DNA of 64,000 nucleotides from positions 56,001 to 120,000 of the forward strand of contig JAJDUD010000062.1 of the NCBI GenBank assembly GCA_022826825.1, written 5' to 3'. This DNA comes from Acidobacteriota bacterium. GTDB taxonomy: Bacteria > Acidobacteriota > Vicinamibacteria > Marinacidobacterales > Marinacidobacteraceae. This document shows positions 25,370-35,158 of this stretch, in pieces (positions within the stretch are counted from its first letter, which is position 1; every line of letters starts with the position of its first letter). The notes under the pieces were generated by a model. The model was given only the letters and a program-made list of their open reading frames with translations. It searched no databases and was not told the DNA's origin. Both the position numbers and the translations under genes were made by a program.

Positions 25370-27645
25370 GGAAGACCGCAGCCGATCGTGGCCACCGCGC
25401 CGTCCTCCGCGCGGGGAACCACGGTTCCGATCCGGACCGCCTCGACATCCGCTTCCCGGAGCCGGCCCAAGAAGTCGTCGGACCGGGCGTCGGGCACCCC
25501 GGCGAGAAAACCCCCCGCGGTCTGCGGGTCGAAGAGCAACTCGAGGCGGGGATGCCGCGAAGCCTCGGTCTCGATCCGGATCGCCTTCGCGATCTTGCGG
25601 TTCGCTTCGTGCGCGGTACTGCGGAGGCCGGACCCGAGGAGTTCCTCCGCGCCGGGCAGCGCCGGCAGCGCGGAGACGTCGAGCTCGGCGGACACGGCGC
25701 TGGCCCGCAACATCTCGGCGAGATGGTTCATGAGGCCGAAGCCGGTGACGTCCGTCGCCGCGCGGAGTCCCGCCGCGACCGCCGCCCGGGCCGCCTTCCC
25801 GTTGGGACACACCATCTGGGCAGTGGCCGTCTCGAGCCACACACCGCGTCCCTGGCCCAGCATGACGCCGCGCAGCACGACCCCACTGCCGAGCCGCTTG
25901 GTCAGGTAAAGCCCGTCGCCGGCCTCGAGGCCGTCGAGCGTCAGGAGACGATCCCCGATCGGGTGTCCTTCCACGGAGAACCCGACGGTCAACTCGGGAC
26001 CGACCGTGGTGTGGCCGCCCAAGAGCGCAACCCCGTATTCGTCGAGGAGCGAGCGGGCGCCCGCCAGGAGCTGGTAGAGCGTCTCCGCGCCCGCCTCGGG
26101 GGTCTCGTCGTCGGGCAGGTTGACGAGCGCCATCGCGTACCGCGGGGCGGCGCCCGTGGCGAAGAGATCCGAGAGGGCGTTCGCCGCGGCGACCTTGCCG
26201 TTCAGCCAGTGGTCGCCGCTGAACGCCTTGAACCAGTCCACGCTGGAGACGACCACGTCCCCGCCCGGGGTGGCGAAGGCGGCGGCGTCGTCGGACTGCT
26301 CGAGGCCGAGGCGAACGCTCCCGTCCCTCCCGCCGGCGCCGGGGCCGAGTTCGTCCCGCAGGCGGCCGAGCGCCCGGTCGAGGGTGGTCTGACCGGCCTT
26401 CGCCGCGCAGCCCCCGCACACCATGGCCTCCATCGCGGTCCGGTCCATCCGGGAGAACTCGCCGGTGGTCCCGCCGCCGTCGTCGAGCACCTGGAACTTC
26501 CGCATGAACTTCCGGTCGATCCGGTCCTTGAGGTCCATCACCCAGCGGCCTTCGAAGGACGTTCCCCACTTCGCCCCGAGCGCGTGGCCGTCCCCGAGAT
26601 TCAGGAGGGTGAGGAAATCGGGCTGCGGCCGGTAGCGCCGCAGCGGGCGGCCGGCAACCACCCGGCGCAGATTGTCCGCGATGAAGGGCCCCTGCCGGAC
26701 CGCGTAGACGCCGGCCTTGGGAGTGGCCGGCCAGTCCTGAAGGGTCGCGCAGTCCCCCACCGCGAAGACCCGGTCGTCGCCCAGGGTCTGGAGCGTCGGG
26801 CGAGTGAGCACGTAACCGTGCTCGTCGAGCGGCAGCCCCGAATCGCGAAAGACGTCCAGGCTTCCGGCTCCCACCGCCCAGATGAGGGAATCGGCGGGAA
26901 CGACCTCGCCGCTTTCGAGCCGAACCCCGCCGTCCTCGGCGGCGGCGACCGAGACGCCCGTGCGGATCGAGATTCCCCGCGCAGCGGCATTCCGGCGGGC
27001 CCGCACCGCCAGCGAGGGCGGAAACCCGGTGAGCACCTCGGGAAGCGCCTGGAGCAGCGTGATCCGGAGCGGGCGCTCGATCCCGGCCCGGCGCGCCGCC
27101 GCCAGCAGCCGCTCCCGGACGGTGAAGGCCAGTTCGATGCCTCCGGCGCCTCCACCGGCGACCACCACCTCGAACGGCCGGTCCGCGGCGTGGGCGAGAA
27201 AGGATGTGGAGAGCGTCCCGATCTCCCGCACCAGGCGCGCGATCGGCCGGGTCGCGCGGGCCCGCTCCCGGATGCCGGGGAGGTCGAGTCCGGCGACGGT
27301 GCTGCCGATGTCGAAGGAGACGAAGTCGTAGGCGAGGGGAGCGCGCCCCGCGAGCCGGATTCGACGGTCGGGCGGGTCCACTCCCACCGCGGGGGTGAGG
27401 ACGACTTCGGCGCCCGCGAGCCGGGCCAGCGGGACCACGTCGATCTCGAGTTCCGAGGCCCGGTACTGATCGGCGACGAACCCGGGCACCATCCCGGAGT
27501 AGACGGCTACCGGCGTGTCGAGCACCACCGTCACCCGCGCCTCGGGCCACGGGCGCATCATCATCCGGCGGAGGACCTGGACGTGGGAATGGCCACCTCC
27601 CACCAGGACCACGTGCGGGCGATGGGCGGCCGTGTCGCGGTTCAT
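25366..27645 (-). CDS. selD: FAD/NADH-dehydrogenase-like domain fused to selenide, water dikinase
   Basis: 759 residues. Residues ~10-380 form a two-dinucleotide-fold oxidoreductase (VVLVGGGHSHVQVLRRM, EVVVAGGGAGGIELAF, RVFAVGDCATL) of the Ndh/sulfide-quinone-reductase type. Residues ~400-755 are SelD, which makes selenophosphate from selenide and ATP. The active-site motif is VCGGCAAK with Cys413 and Lys416, so Cys rather than Sec is used; DDAAAF, VVVSSVDWFKAF, GGHTTVGPE and DVTGFGLMNHLAEM follow. The start at 27645 is chosen because it places the dinucleotide fold at the N-terminus. Confidence 0.93.
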   Translation of the reverse strand: MNRDTAAHRPHVVLVGGGHSHVQVLRRMMMRPWPEARVTVVLDTPVAVYSGMVPGFVADQYRASELEIDVVPLARLAGAEVVLTPAVGVDPPDRRIRLAGRAPLAYDFVSFDIGSTVAGLDLPGIRERARATRPIARLVREIGTLSTSFLAHAADRPFEVVVAGGGAGGIELAFTVRERLLAAARRAGIERPLRITLLQALPEVLTGFPPSLAVRARRNAAARGISIRTGVSVAAAEDGGVRLESGEVVPADSLIWAVGAGSLDVFRDSGLPLDEHGYVLTRPTLQTLGDDRVFAVGDCATLQDWPATPKAGVYAVRQGPFIADNLRRVVAGRPLRRYRPQPDFLTLLNLGDGHALGAKWGTSFEGRWVMDLKDRIDRKFMRKFQVLDDGGGTTGEFSRMDRTAMEAMVCGGCAAKAGQTTLDRALGRLRDELGPGAGGRDGSVRLGLEQSDDAAAFATPGGDVVVSSVDWFKAFSGDHWLNGKVAAANALSDLFATGAAPRYAMALVNLPDDETPEAGAETLYQLLAGARSLLDEYGVALLGGHTTVGPELTVGFSVEGHPIGDRLLTLDGLEAGDGLYLTKRLGSGVVLRGVMLGQGRGVWLETATAQMVCPNGKAARAAVAAGLRAATDVTGFGLMNHLAEMLRASAVSAELDVSALPALPGAEELLGSGLRSTAHEANRKIAKAIRIETEASRHPRLELLFDPQTAGGFLAGVPDARSDDFLGRLREADVEAVRIGTVVPRAEDGAVATIGCGLP

Positions 27646-27773
27646 GGGCGGGAGTCCAGCCGGCAGAGTATCCGCAGGCGGCACCTTGCCGATGCCGGCC
27701 ATACAATCGCGAATCCGGCCAATCGCGGAAAGAGCAGCATCGGCGCCCTCCGCCAGCCGGGAGGAGACGATCC

Positions 27774-29381
27774 ATGAAACATCAACTGACGCATCTGCGA
27801 GAGCGCCCCGCCCTCACGCTCATCGCCGCCCTCCTGCTGGCAGTCGCCTTCGGGTGCGCCGGGGGCGGCGACGAACCGTTCATGGAACAGCCCTGCACGG
27901 ACGAGATGAGCCTCAACGAGTGCCTCGTCTTCCGTTCGGCCCAGTACGAGCTGGACACCGAGCGCGAGCACCCACCGCGCGGGTTCCTGGATCCCGACGT
28001 GTTCATCGAGCACGAGGCGGCCGGTTTCGCCAAGGTGCTCTGCTCGGCCGTGTTCCTGACCGGCCTCGATTTCGAGGCCGCCCAGCACCAGATCGGCGGT
28101 TTCACCTCCCGCTACCGGTACCGCGACCGGCTCACCGGACGCGAGGTCGACATGGAGGGCCAGAAGGTCCACATCACGACGGACACCGGAGTCACCCGGA
28201 CGGCGGTGCTCCACGGCGATCAGGGCTGCGTCGCGCTCCCCATCGGCGAGGAGGCTCCCTTCTACGAGACGGTTCCGGTGACCTCGACGGTGAACCAGGA
28301 CGACCCCTGGCCGATGGGCGACGTGCTCCCCGACGAGCCGCTGCCGGAGGATGTGGACGCGGAGAAACTCGAAGCGGCCGTGGACGCGGCCTTCGAGGAG
28401 GGCGCCATGACGCTCGCCTTCGTGGTCCTCCACCGCGGCCGGCTGGTTGCCGAGCGCTACCGCGAGGAGGACGGGATCACCAAGGACACCCCGCTCGAGA
28501 GCTGGTCCATGAACAAGAGCCTCTCCGCGACCCTGATGGGGGTGCTGATCACCCAGGGCGTCTACACCCTCGACCAGCTCGCTCCCATCGATGCGTGGCA
28601 CGAAGACCCGAACGACGTGCGCGGCACCATCCGCATCCAGGACATCCTGCAGATGTCCAGCGGACTCCGCTGTCTCAACGCCGGCGATCCGGAGTGGGAC
28701 GAGGCGACGATGGGCTATCCGGACCACCTCTATCTCTACACCAGCACCGTGGATTCGCACATCTGGGCGACCCAGCGGGCGCCGCAGTGGGCGCCCAACA
28801 CCGTCGGCCGCTACCGCAACTGCGACCCGATCCTCACGAACCACATCGTGCGCCTCGGGGTCGAGGGCCGCGGCGAGAACTACCACCAGTTCCCGCAGAA
28901 GCACCTCTTCGACCCGATCGGGGCCAACCGGTTCGTCGCGGAAGCCGACCCCTACGGCAACTTCCTGCTGAACGGCTACGGCTTCGGCAGCGGCAGGGCC
29001 TGGGCCCGGCTCGGCCAGCTCTATCTGGACGGCGGGATGGCTCCCAACGGCGAGCGGGTGCTCTCGGAGGAGTTCGTCGAGTTCGCGACCTCGGTGGCGC
29101 CCTCCTGGGAGGCCGACGGGCGGCCCATCTACGGCGGGCTGATCTGGATCAACAACCCGCCGCGCGGCGGGGAAGCCCGCTTCCCGGCGCTACCCAACAG
29201 CACCTACAACTTCGCCGGGGCCGGCGGCCAGAGCACGATCATCGTCCCCGAGCACGAGATGGTGATCGCGCGGCTCGGGCTCTACGAGGGCTCGCTTGAC
29301 GGGAGCGCCAACCGGGCGCTCCAGAACGCGCTGGCGATGCTGGTGGAGGCGATCCCGAGGAAGATGGAGGCCGGTAACTGA
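27774..29381 (+). CDS. Lipoprotein serine hydrolase, beta-lactamase/esterase fold
   Basis: 535 residues. Lipoprotein signal with lipobox AVAFGC (Cys28). Residues ~30-185 are an unassigned N-terminal domain. The rest is a class C beta-lactamase-like serine hydrolase: SxxK as SMNK (Ser245, Lys248), ILQMSSGLRCL, and a YRNCDP element in the Y-x-N position. A GGAGGA site precedes the ATG. This family covers esterases, D-aminopeptidases and transpeptidase-like enzymes, and the substrate is unknown. It starts a plus-strand run ending at DUF1028, divergent from selD. Confidence 0.85.
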   Translation: MKHQLTHLRERPALTLIAALLLAVAFGCAGGGDEPFMEQPCTDEMSLNECLVFRSAQYELDTEREHPPRGFLDPDVFIEHEAAGFAKVLCSAVFLTGLDFEAAQHQIGGFTSRYRYRDRLTGREVDMEGQKVHITTDTGVTRTAVLHGDQGCVALPIGEEAPFYETVPVTSTVNQDDPWPMGDVLPDEPLPEDVDAEKLEAAVDAAFEEGAMTLAFVVLHRGRLVAERYREEDGITKDTPLESWSMNKSLSATLMGVLITQGVYTLDQLAPIDAWHEDPNDVRGTIRIQDILQMSSGLRCLNAGDPEWDEATMGYPDHLYLYTSTVDSHIWATQRAPQWAPNTVGRYRNCDPILTNHIVRLGVEGRGENYHQFPQKHLFDPIGANRFVAEADPYGNFLLNGYGFGSGRAWARLGQLYLDGGMAPNGERVLSEEFVEFATSVAPSWEADGRPIYGGLIWINNPPRGGEARFPALPNSTYNFAGAGGQSTIIVPEHEMVIARLGLYEGSLDGSANRALQNALAMLVEAIPRKMEAGN

Positions 29382-29416
29382 TCCCCCCAGCCAGGCCCAC
29401 CGCGCGGCTCGCGGCG

Positions 29417-30562
29417 GTGGGCCTCGGCCTGCTCGCGCTCACCGGCCCCGGATGCTCCGGGGCCGGTTCCGGCACCCCGAACGACCCCGTCGCCGAGGCC
29501 CAGGGCGGGCCGCCCCCGCTCCCGCTGGAGAGGCTCTCGCTGCCTCCGGGTTTCGAGATCGCCGTCTGGGGCCGGCTGCCCGGCGCCCGCTCGCTGACCC
29601 GGGGTGAGAGCGGGACGATCTTCGTAGGGACCCGGGAGGCGTCCGGCGGCGTCTATGCGCTGCGCGACAACGACGGTGACGGCAGGGCCGACGAACTCCA
29701 CACCCTCGCCGAGGACTTGTTCATGCCGAACGGCGTGGCGATGCGCGACGGGAACCTCTTCGTCGCCGAGATCAACCGCATCCTCCGGTTCGACGGCATC
29801 GAGTCGCGGCTTGCCGACCCGGGCGAGCCGGTGGTGGTGACCGATGACCTCCCCGACATGCGCCACCACGGCTGGAAGTTCATCGACTTCGGACCCGACG
29901 GGATGCTCTACGTCCCGGTGGGGGCGCCCTGCAACCGCTGCGCCTCGGAGGATCCGCTCTTCGCCTCCATCGCCCGGATGCGACCCGACGGATCGGGGCT
30001 CGAGGTCGCCGCCCGGGGAGTGCGGATGTCGGTCGGATTCGACTGGCACCCCGAGACCGGGCAGATGTGGTTCACCGACAACAACCCGGACTGGCTCGGT
30101 GACGACAACCCGCCCGGCGAAATGAACATCCTTACCGAGACCGGACAGCACTTCGGCTATCCCTACTGCCACGCCGGGGACGTGAGCGATCCCTGGTACG
30201 GCCGGGACCGGTCTTGCGACGAGTTCGAGCCACCGACGCAGAAGCTCGGTCCCCACGTCGCCGCCATCGGCATGACCTTCTACCGGGGCGACCAGTTCCC
30301 CGAGGAGTACCACGGGCAGGCGCTCGTCGCCGAGCACGGCTCCTGGAACCGGAGCGAGCGGATCGGGTACCGCGTGACCCTGGTGCGGAACGAGAACGGC
30401 GTGGCGACCGGTTACGAGGACTTCGTCACCGGCTGGATCGGGGAACCCAACGAGCGTGCCTGGGGCCGCCCCGTTGACGTCCTGGAGTTGCCCGGCGGCG
30501 ACATCCTGGTCTCGGACGACCGCGCGGGCGCGATCTACCGGATTTGGTACTCCGGCGACTGA
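29417..30562 (+). CDS. Sorbosone dehydrogenase-type (PQQ sugar dehydrogenase-like) beta-propeller lipoprotein
   Basis: 381 residues. Soluble-glucose-dehydrogenase-like six-bladed propeller: LSLPPGFEIAVWGRLPGAR, YALRDNDGDGRADELHTLAE, LFMPNGVAMRDGNLFVAEIN, DMRHHGWKFIDFGPDGMLYV, VRMSVGFDWHPETGQMWFTD and the late HGSWNRSERIGYRV, all typical of PQQ-binding sorbosone dehydrogenases. GTG 29417 is the only ordinary start and gives a short lipoprotein signal with LTGPGC. The reading frame continues upstream as PPARPTARLAAVG, a better signal-peptide n-region, so the true start may be a near-cognate codon around 29381. Confidence 0.83.
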   Translation: MGLGLLALTGPGCSGAGSGTPNDPVAEAQGGPPPLPLERLSLPPGFEIAVWGRLPGARSLTRGESGTIFVGTREASGGVYALRDNDGDGRADELHTLAEDLFMPNGVAMRDGNLFVAEINRILRFDGIESRLADPGEPVVVTDDLPDMRHHGWKFIDFGPDGMLYVPVGAPCNRCASEDPLFASIARMRPDGSGLEVAARGVRMSVGFDWHPETGQMWFTDNNPDWLGDDNPPGEMNILTETGQHFGYPYCHAGDVSDPWYGRDRSCDEFEPPTQKLGPHVAAIGMTFYRGDQFPEEYHGQALVAEHGSWNRSERIGYRVTLVRNENGVATGYEDFVTGWIGEPNERAWGRPVDVLELPGGDILVSDDRAGAIYRIWYSGD

Positions 30563-32499
30563 TCGGGCTCGCGGCGGCGCTCGCCGTGGCAGCCGGCGCG
30601 GCACTCGCCCAGGACCGCGACCCTGGGGAATGGCCGCACTACGCGGCGGACCTGTCCTCGACCCGCTACTCGCCGCTGGACCAGATCCACGCCGGCAACG
30701 TGGACCAGTTGGAGATCGTCTGGCGCTGGACGTCCCGGAACTTTGGGCCGCGGCCGGACTTCAACCTCCGCGCCACTCCGCTCATGCTCGACGGCGTGGT
30801 GTACGTCACCGCCGGCGCGCGGCGGGCGGCGGTGGCGATCGACGCGGCCACCGGCGAGACGCTCTGGACCTACCGGCTGGACGAGGGCAAGCGCGGGGAG
30901 TCGGCGCCCCGGCAGACCTCCGGACGGGGAGTCGCCTTCTGGAGTGACGGCGAGACGGCGCGGGTGTTCCTGGTCACCCCCGCCTACCGCCTGGTGGCCC
31001 TCGACGCCGAGACCGGCCGGCTGATCCCCGGTTTCGGCCTCGACGGGATGGTGGACCTGCGCCGCGATCTGGGCCGGGAGGTGGATCTCGAGACCGCGGC
31101 GATCGGCTCCGGCTCGCCGCCGACCGTGGTCGGAGACGTGGTCGTCGTGGGGGCAGCGCTGGTGAGCGGCGGCGCCCCGCCCTCTCCGGAGAACTCGCCC
31201 TCCCCGGTGCGCGGTTACGACGTCCGGAGCGGGGACCTGCTCTGGACCTTTCACACGATTCCCCGCGAGGGCGAGTTCGGGAACGACACCTGGGAGAACG
31301 ACAGTTGGCGCTTCACCGGCAACGGCGGCGTCTGGGCCTGGATGAGCGCCGACCCCGAACTGGGTCTTGTCTATCTGCCGACCGAGGCCCCGACCGGGGA
31401 CTACTACGGGGGCCACCGTCCCGGCGACAACCTGTTCTCCCAGAGCGTCGTGGCGCTGGACGTGGCGACCGGGGAACGGCGCTGGCACTACCAGACGGTC
31501 CATCACCCGATCTGGGACTACGACCTCCCGACCGCCCCGGTGCTCCTCGACCTGACCGTGGACGGCCGGCAGCTCCCCGCCCTCGCCCAAGTCACCAAGC
31601 AGGCGTTCACCTTCGTACTCGACCGCCGCACCGGCGAGCCCGTCTGGCCGATCGAAGAGCGTCCCATGCCGGCATCCACGGTGCCGGGCGAGAAGACGGC
31701 GCCCACCCAGCCTTTCCCCACGAAACCGCCGCCCTTCCAGCGCCAGGGAGTGAGCGAGGACGACCTGATCGACCTCACCCCCGAACTCAGGGAACAGGCG
31801 CTCCAGATCGCGCGGTTCTACACACTGGGTCCGCTCTTCACCCCGCCGACGGTGATGGTGCCGCGGGGAAACCGCGGGACGCTGACGGTGCCGGGGGCGC
31901 TCGGCGGGGCGAACTGGCCGAGCGTCGCGGCGGACCCGGAGACCGGGATCGTGTACGTGTCCTCGGGCCTCGACATGAACGTGCTCGGCCTCAAGAACGA
32001 TCCCGAACGCTCCACCATGGACTTCGTCCAGGGTACGCGCCGGGAAATCCGGCTTCCGGAAGGCGGCGGGCCGCAGGGCCTGCCGTTGCTGAAGCCGCCG
32101 TGGGGACTCATCACCGCCCTCGACCTGAACCGTGGGGAGATCCTGTGGCAGATCCCGAACAGCGACACCCCGCAGTGGATCCGGGACCACCCGGCGCTCG
32201 AGGGCGTGGAGCTGGGCCGGACCGGCCAGGCCGACCGGGGCGGGCTGCTGGTCACGAAGACGCTCCTCTTCGCGGGAGAGGGTTCCGGCATGTTCGCCGC
32301 GTTCGGCACCGGCGGCCCCATGTTCCGCGCCCACGACAAGGCGACGGGCGAGATCCTCTGGGAGTTCGAACTGCCGGCGAACCAGTCGGGCACGCCCATG
32401 AGTTACCTGGTGGACGGCCGGCAATTCATCGTGGTCGCGGTCGGCGCACCGGACCACCCGGCCGAGTTCGTGGCGCTCGCGCTGCCGGAATCCGACTGA
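30544..32499 (+). CDS. PQQ-dependent alcohol/glucose-type dehydrogenase
   Basis: 651 residues with a signal peptide (LIGLAAALAVAAGAALAQ). Eight-bladed quinoprotein propeller: EWPHYAADLSSTRYSPLDQI, TPLMLDGVVYVTAG, AIDAATGETLWTYRLDEG, VVALDVATGERRWHYQTVHH, DYDLPTAPVL and GLITALDLNRGEILWQ. No membrane anchor or haem domain is visible, so electrons would pass to a separate acceptor. The TTG start lies inside the end of the preceding gene, implying coupled expression of two quinoproteins. The substrate is unknown. Confidence 0.87.
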   Translation: MVLRRLIGLAAALAVAAGAALAQDRDPGEWPHYAADLSSTRYSPLDQIHAGNVDQLEIVWRWTSRNFGPRPDFNLRATPLMLDGVVYVTAGARRAAVAIDAATGETLWTYRLDEGKRGESAPRQTSGRGVAFWSDGETARVFLVTPAYRLVALDAETGRLIPGFGLDGMVDLRRDLGREVDLETAAIGSGSPPTVVGDVVVVGAALVSGGAPPSPENSPSPVRGYDVRSGDLLWTFHTIPREGEFGNDTWENDSWRFTGNGGVWAWMSADPELGLVYLPTEAPTGDYYGGHRPGDNLFSQSVVALDVATGERRWHYQTVHHPIWDYDLPTAPVLLDLTVDGRQLPALAQVTKQAFTFVLDRRTGEPVWPIEERPMPASTVPGEKTAPTQPFPTKPPPFQRQGVSEDDLIDLTPELREQALQIARFYTLGPLFTPPTVMVPRGNRGTLTVPGALGGANWPSVAADPETGIVYVSSGLDMNVLGLKNDPERSTMDFVQGTRREIRLPEGGGPQGLPLLKPPWGLITALDLNRGEILWQIPNSDTPQWIRDHPALEGVELGRTGQADRGGLLVTKTLLFAGEGSGMFAAFGTGGPMFRAHDKATGEILWEFELPANQSGTPMSYLVDGRQFIVVAVGAPDHPAEFVALALPESD

Positions 32500-32512
32500 A
32501 GGAGAGGTCTCC

Positions 32513-32913
32513 ATGAAGACGGTGCTTTCGCAACACGCGGATTCGGCCTACGCCCTCCTGCGGATCGTGGTCGGATTCCTGTTCTTCTGCCACGGCGTGG
32601 TGGCGGTCTACTTCCTGTTCGGGGAAGGAACCCCCTACTCGCCCGCGTGGCTCTACAACACGGCCGGGATCGTGGAGTTCGTGACCGGCGCGCTGGTCCT
32701 CGTCGGCTACCGCACCCGGATCGCGGCGTTCCTCGCCTCGGGACAGATGGCGGTCGCGTACTTCTACCGCCATCAGGCCGACGGGCTGCTCCCGATCCAG
32801 AACGACGGAGAACTGGCGGCGCTCTACTGCTTCCTGTTCCTCTTCATTGCGGCAGCGGGTTCCGGAAAGTGGAGCATCGAGGCCTGCTGCCCGCCGGGCG
32901 GGAAGGAGCCGGC

Positions 32914-32917
<4 letters not shown>
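32513..32917 (+). CDS. DoxX-family membrane protein
   Basis: 134 residues, four hydrophobic segments (LLRIVVGFLFFCHGVVAVYFL, IVEFVTGALVLVGYRTRIAAFL, AVAYFYRH, LYCFLFLFIAAAG; the first shown truncated). The R-x-x-x-G pattern and the GALVLVG turn are typical of DoxX/DoxD, small membrane proteins linked with oxidoreductases. GAGAGG precedes the ATG. Its placement right behind a quinoprotein suggests an electron-transfer role, but this is inference. Confidence 0.82.
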
Positions 32918-33483
<566 letters not shown>

Positions 33484-33503
33484 TTCCAGGGAGGTACGGA
33501 ACG

Positions 33504-34508
33504 ATGCGGAAGACGTGCCGCACTGGATTTGCGCTCGTCGCGCTGGGCTTCGCGGTCCCTGCGGTTGCCGAATCACCCGAACCGCGCCGCCCGGTCCACA
33601 CCTACTCCATCGTGGCCCGGGACCCCGCCACGGGCCAACTCGGAGTGGCGGTCCAGAGCCACTGGTTCTCGGTCGGCTCGATCGTGTCGTGGGCGGAATC
33701 GGGGGTCGGAGCGGTTGCCACCCAATCGTTCGTGAATCCGGCCTTCGGACCGCAGGGGCTCGAGCGGATGCGCGGCGGAGAGTCCGCTCCGGACGCCCTT
33801 GCCGCACTGGTCGCGGCCGACGAAGGCCGCGAAGTCCGGCAGGTGGCGATGATCGACGCGGAGGGACGGGTGGATGCCTGGACCGGGGGGAATTGCATTC
33901 CCGCTGCCGGCCACCACGTCGGGAAGGACTTCTCCGTGCAGGCGAACCTGATGGGAAGCGAGACCGTCTGGCCGGCGATGGCGGAGGCGTTCGAGAGCAG
34001 CGACGGCGATCTCGCCGAAAAGCTGCTGCGCGCGATGGAGGCCGCGGAAGAGGAAGGCGGGGACATCCGGGGCCGACAGTCGGCGGCCATCCTGGTAGTC
34101 CGGGGCGAACCGAGCGGCGAAGCCTGGCGAGACCGGCTCTTCGACCTCCGGGTGGACGACCACGAGGACCCGCTCGGGGAGTTGCGCCGGCTGGTCACCC
34201 TGCAGCGGGCGTATCACCACATGAACGCCGGGGACGTCGCGCTGGAGGTCGGAGACCGCGAGGCGGCGCTACGGGAGTACGGAGCGGCGCGGGCGCTGGT
34301 CCCCGGCCACTACGAGATGACGTTCTGGCACGCGGTGGCGCTCGTGAACATGGAGCGGGTGGAAGAGGCAGCGCCGCTCTTCGCCTACGCGTTCAGCGAC
34401 GAGAACGACTGGCGCGAACTCGTCCGCCGGCTTCCGGGGGTCGGACTGCTGCCGGACAACGCTGCCCTCATCGAGCGGATCGTCGCGATTCCGTCCGAGG
34501 CCCGGTAA
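33504..34508 (+). CDS. Exported DUF1028 protein (Ntn-hydrolase-like)
   Basis: 334 residues. Signal peptide MRKTCRTGFALVALGFAVPAVA, then the DUF1028 domain starting HTYSIVARDPATGQLGVAVQ with WFSVGSIVSWAESGVGAVATQ, a fold assigned to the Ntn-hydrolase superfamily. It ends in a helical part with TPR-like character (HHMNAGDVALEVGDREAALRE, LARGHYE-type segment). GGGAGG lies 10 bases before the ATG. Function unproven; an exported amidohydrolase is likely. Confidence 0.85.
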   Translation: MRKTCRTGFALVALGFAVPAVAESPEPRRPVHTYSIVARDPATGQLGVAVQSHWFSVGSIVSWAESGVGAVATQSFVNPAFGPQGLERMRGGESAPDALAALVAADEGREVRQVAMIDAEGRVDAWTGGNCIPAAGHHVGKDFSVQANLMGSETVWPAMAEAFESSDGDLAEKLLRAMEAAEEEGGDIRGRQSAAILVVRGEPSGEAWRDRLFDLRVDDHEDPLGELRRLVTLQRAYHHMNAGDVALEVGDREAALREYGAARALVPGHYEMTFWHAVALVNMERVEEAAPLFAYAFSDENDWRELVRRLPGVGLLPDNAALIERIVAIPSEAR

Positions 34509-34562
34509 CCGGGTGCGGCTCCCTGAGCGAGCGAACCTCCCGGGAGACTCGGAGGAACTGAT

Positions 34563-35051
34563 ATGAGAGTGTTTCGATGGCTGACCGCCCTGGTGGCGGC
34601 TCTTGCGCTTCTGGGAGGGATCGCGATGGGAAACAGACAGGCGGGAGCGGATGACGCCGTCTCGCGACACATGGTGGCCGAGGCCACGCTTGCGGCCCAC
34701 TTCGTGGACGCCGCCCTGAGGGCCGGGATGGATCGCGACGCGATCAACGCGGTACTCCGTCGGATCGCCGATGAAACCGTCATCTCCGAGTTCTGGGTGA
34801 GCGACGAGAACGGTGAGATCGCATTCACGAACGTCGAGGGCGTGGACTTCACTTTCCCCATCGATCCGGCGTCGGATTCGCAGGCGGCTCCTTTCGCCGC
34901 GCTCCTGACGGGTGACGAGACCGTCGTGGTCCAAGGTGCCGCACCCCGGGTACTGGACGGCGCCACCTTCCAGTACGTCGGCGTCGCCGGTGTCGATCAG
35001 ACCCGGATCGTCCAGGTGGGCCTGTCGGCAGCGGAACTCGACGAGCCGTAG
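34563..35051 (+). CDS. Small exported protein, sensor (Cache)-like
   Basis: 162 residues. Signal peptide (WLTALVAALALLGGIAMG), then a helix (SRHMVAEATLAAHFVDAALR) and strands resembling the extracellular part of single-Cache sensors, especially VISEFWVSDENGEIAFTNVEG. No transmembrane or kinase part follows, so it could be a free periplasmic ligand-binding protein. A good GGAGGA site is present. Not recognised beyond this. Confidence 0.65.
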   Translation: MRVFRWLTALVAALALLGGIAMGNRQAGADDAVSRHMVAEATLAAHFVDAALRAGMDRDAINAVLRRIADETVISEFWVSDENGEIAFTNVEGVDFTFPIDPASDSQAAPFAALLTGDETVVVQGAAPRVLDGATFQYVGVAGVDQTRIVQVGLSAAELDEP

Positions 35052-35158
35052 CCGCGCGACTCGGAGGGAGCTCCGGCCCCCGACTCGTGGTTCCGGTCGG
35101 TACCGCCATCGCCGCACGGGGCGCGGCGCGAAACGCAGCGGCCCTACCGGGAACACCG

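Noticed and set aside
27702..27707. TACAAT upstream of the serine hydrolase gene as a -10 box
   Set aside because: No matching -35 hexamer at a workable spacing.
25237..27777. 846-residue plus-strand open frame opposite selD
   Set aside because: Shadow of the SelD fusion. Its composition is Arg/Gly/Glu-rich without motifs, and both strands of many genes here show such frames.
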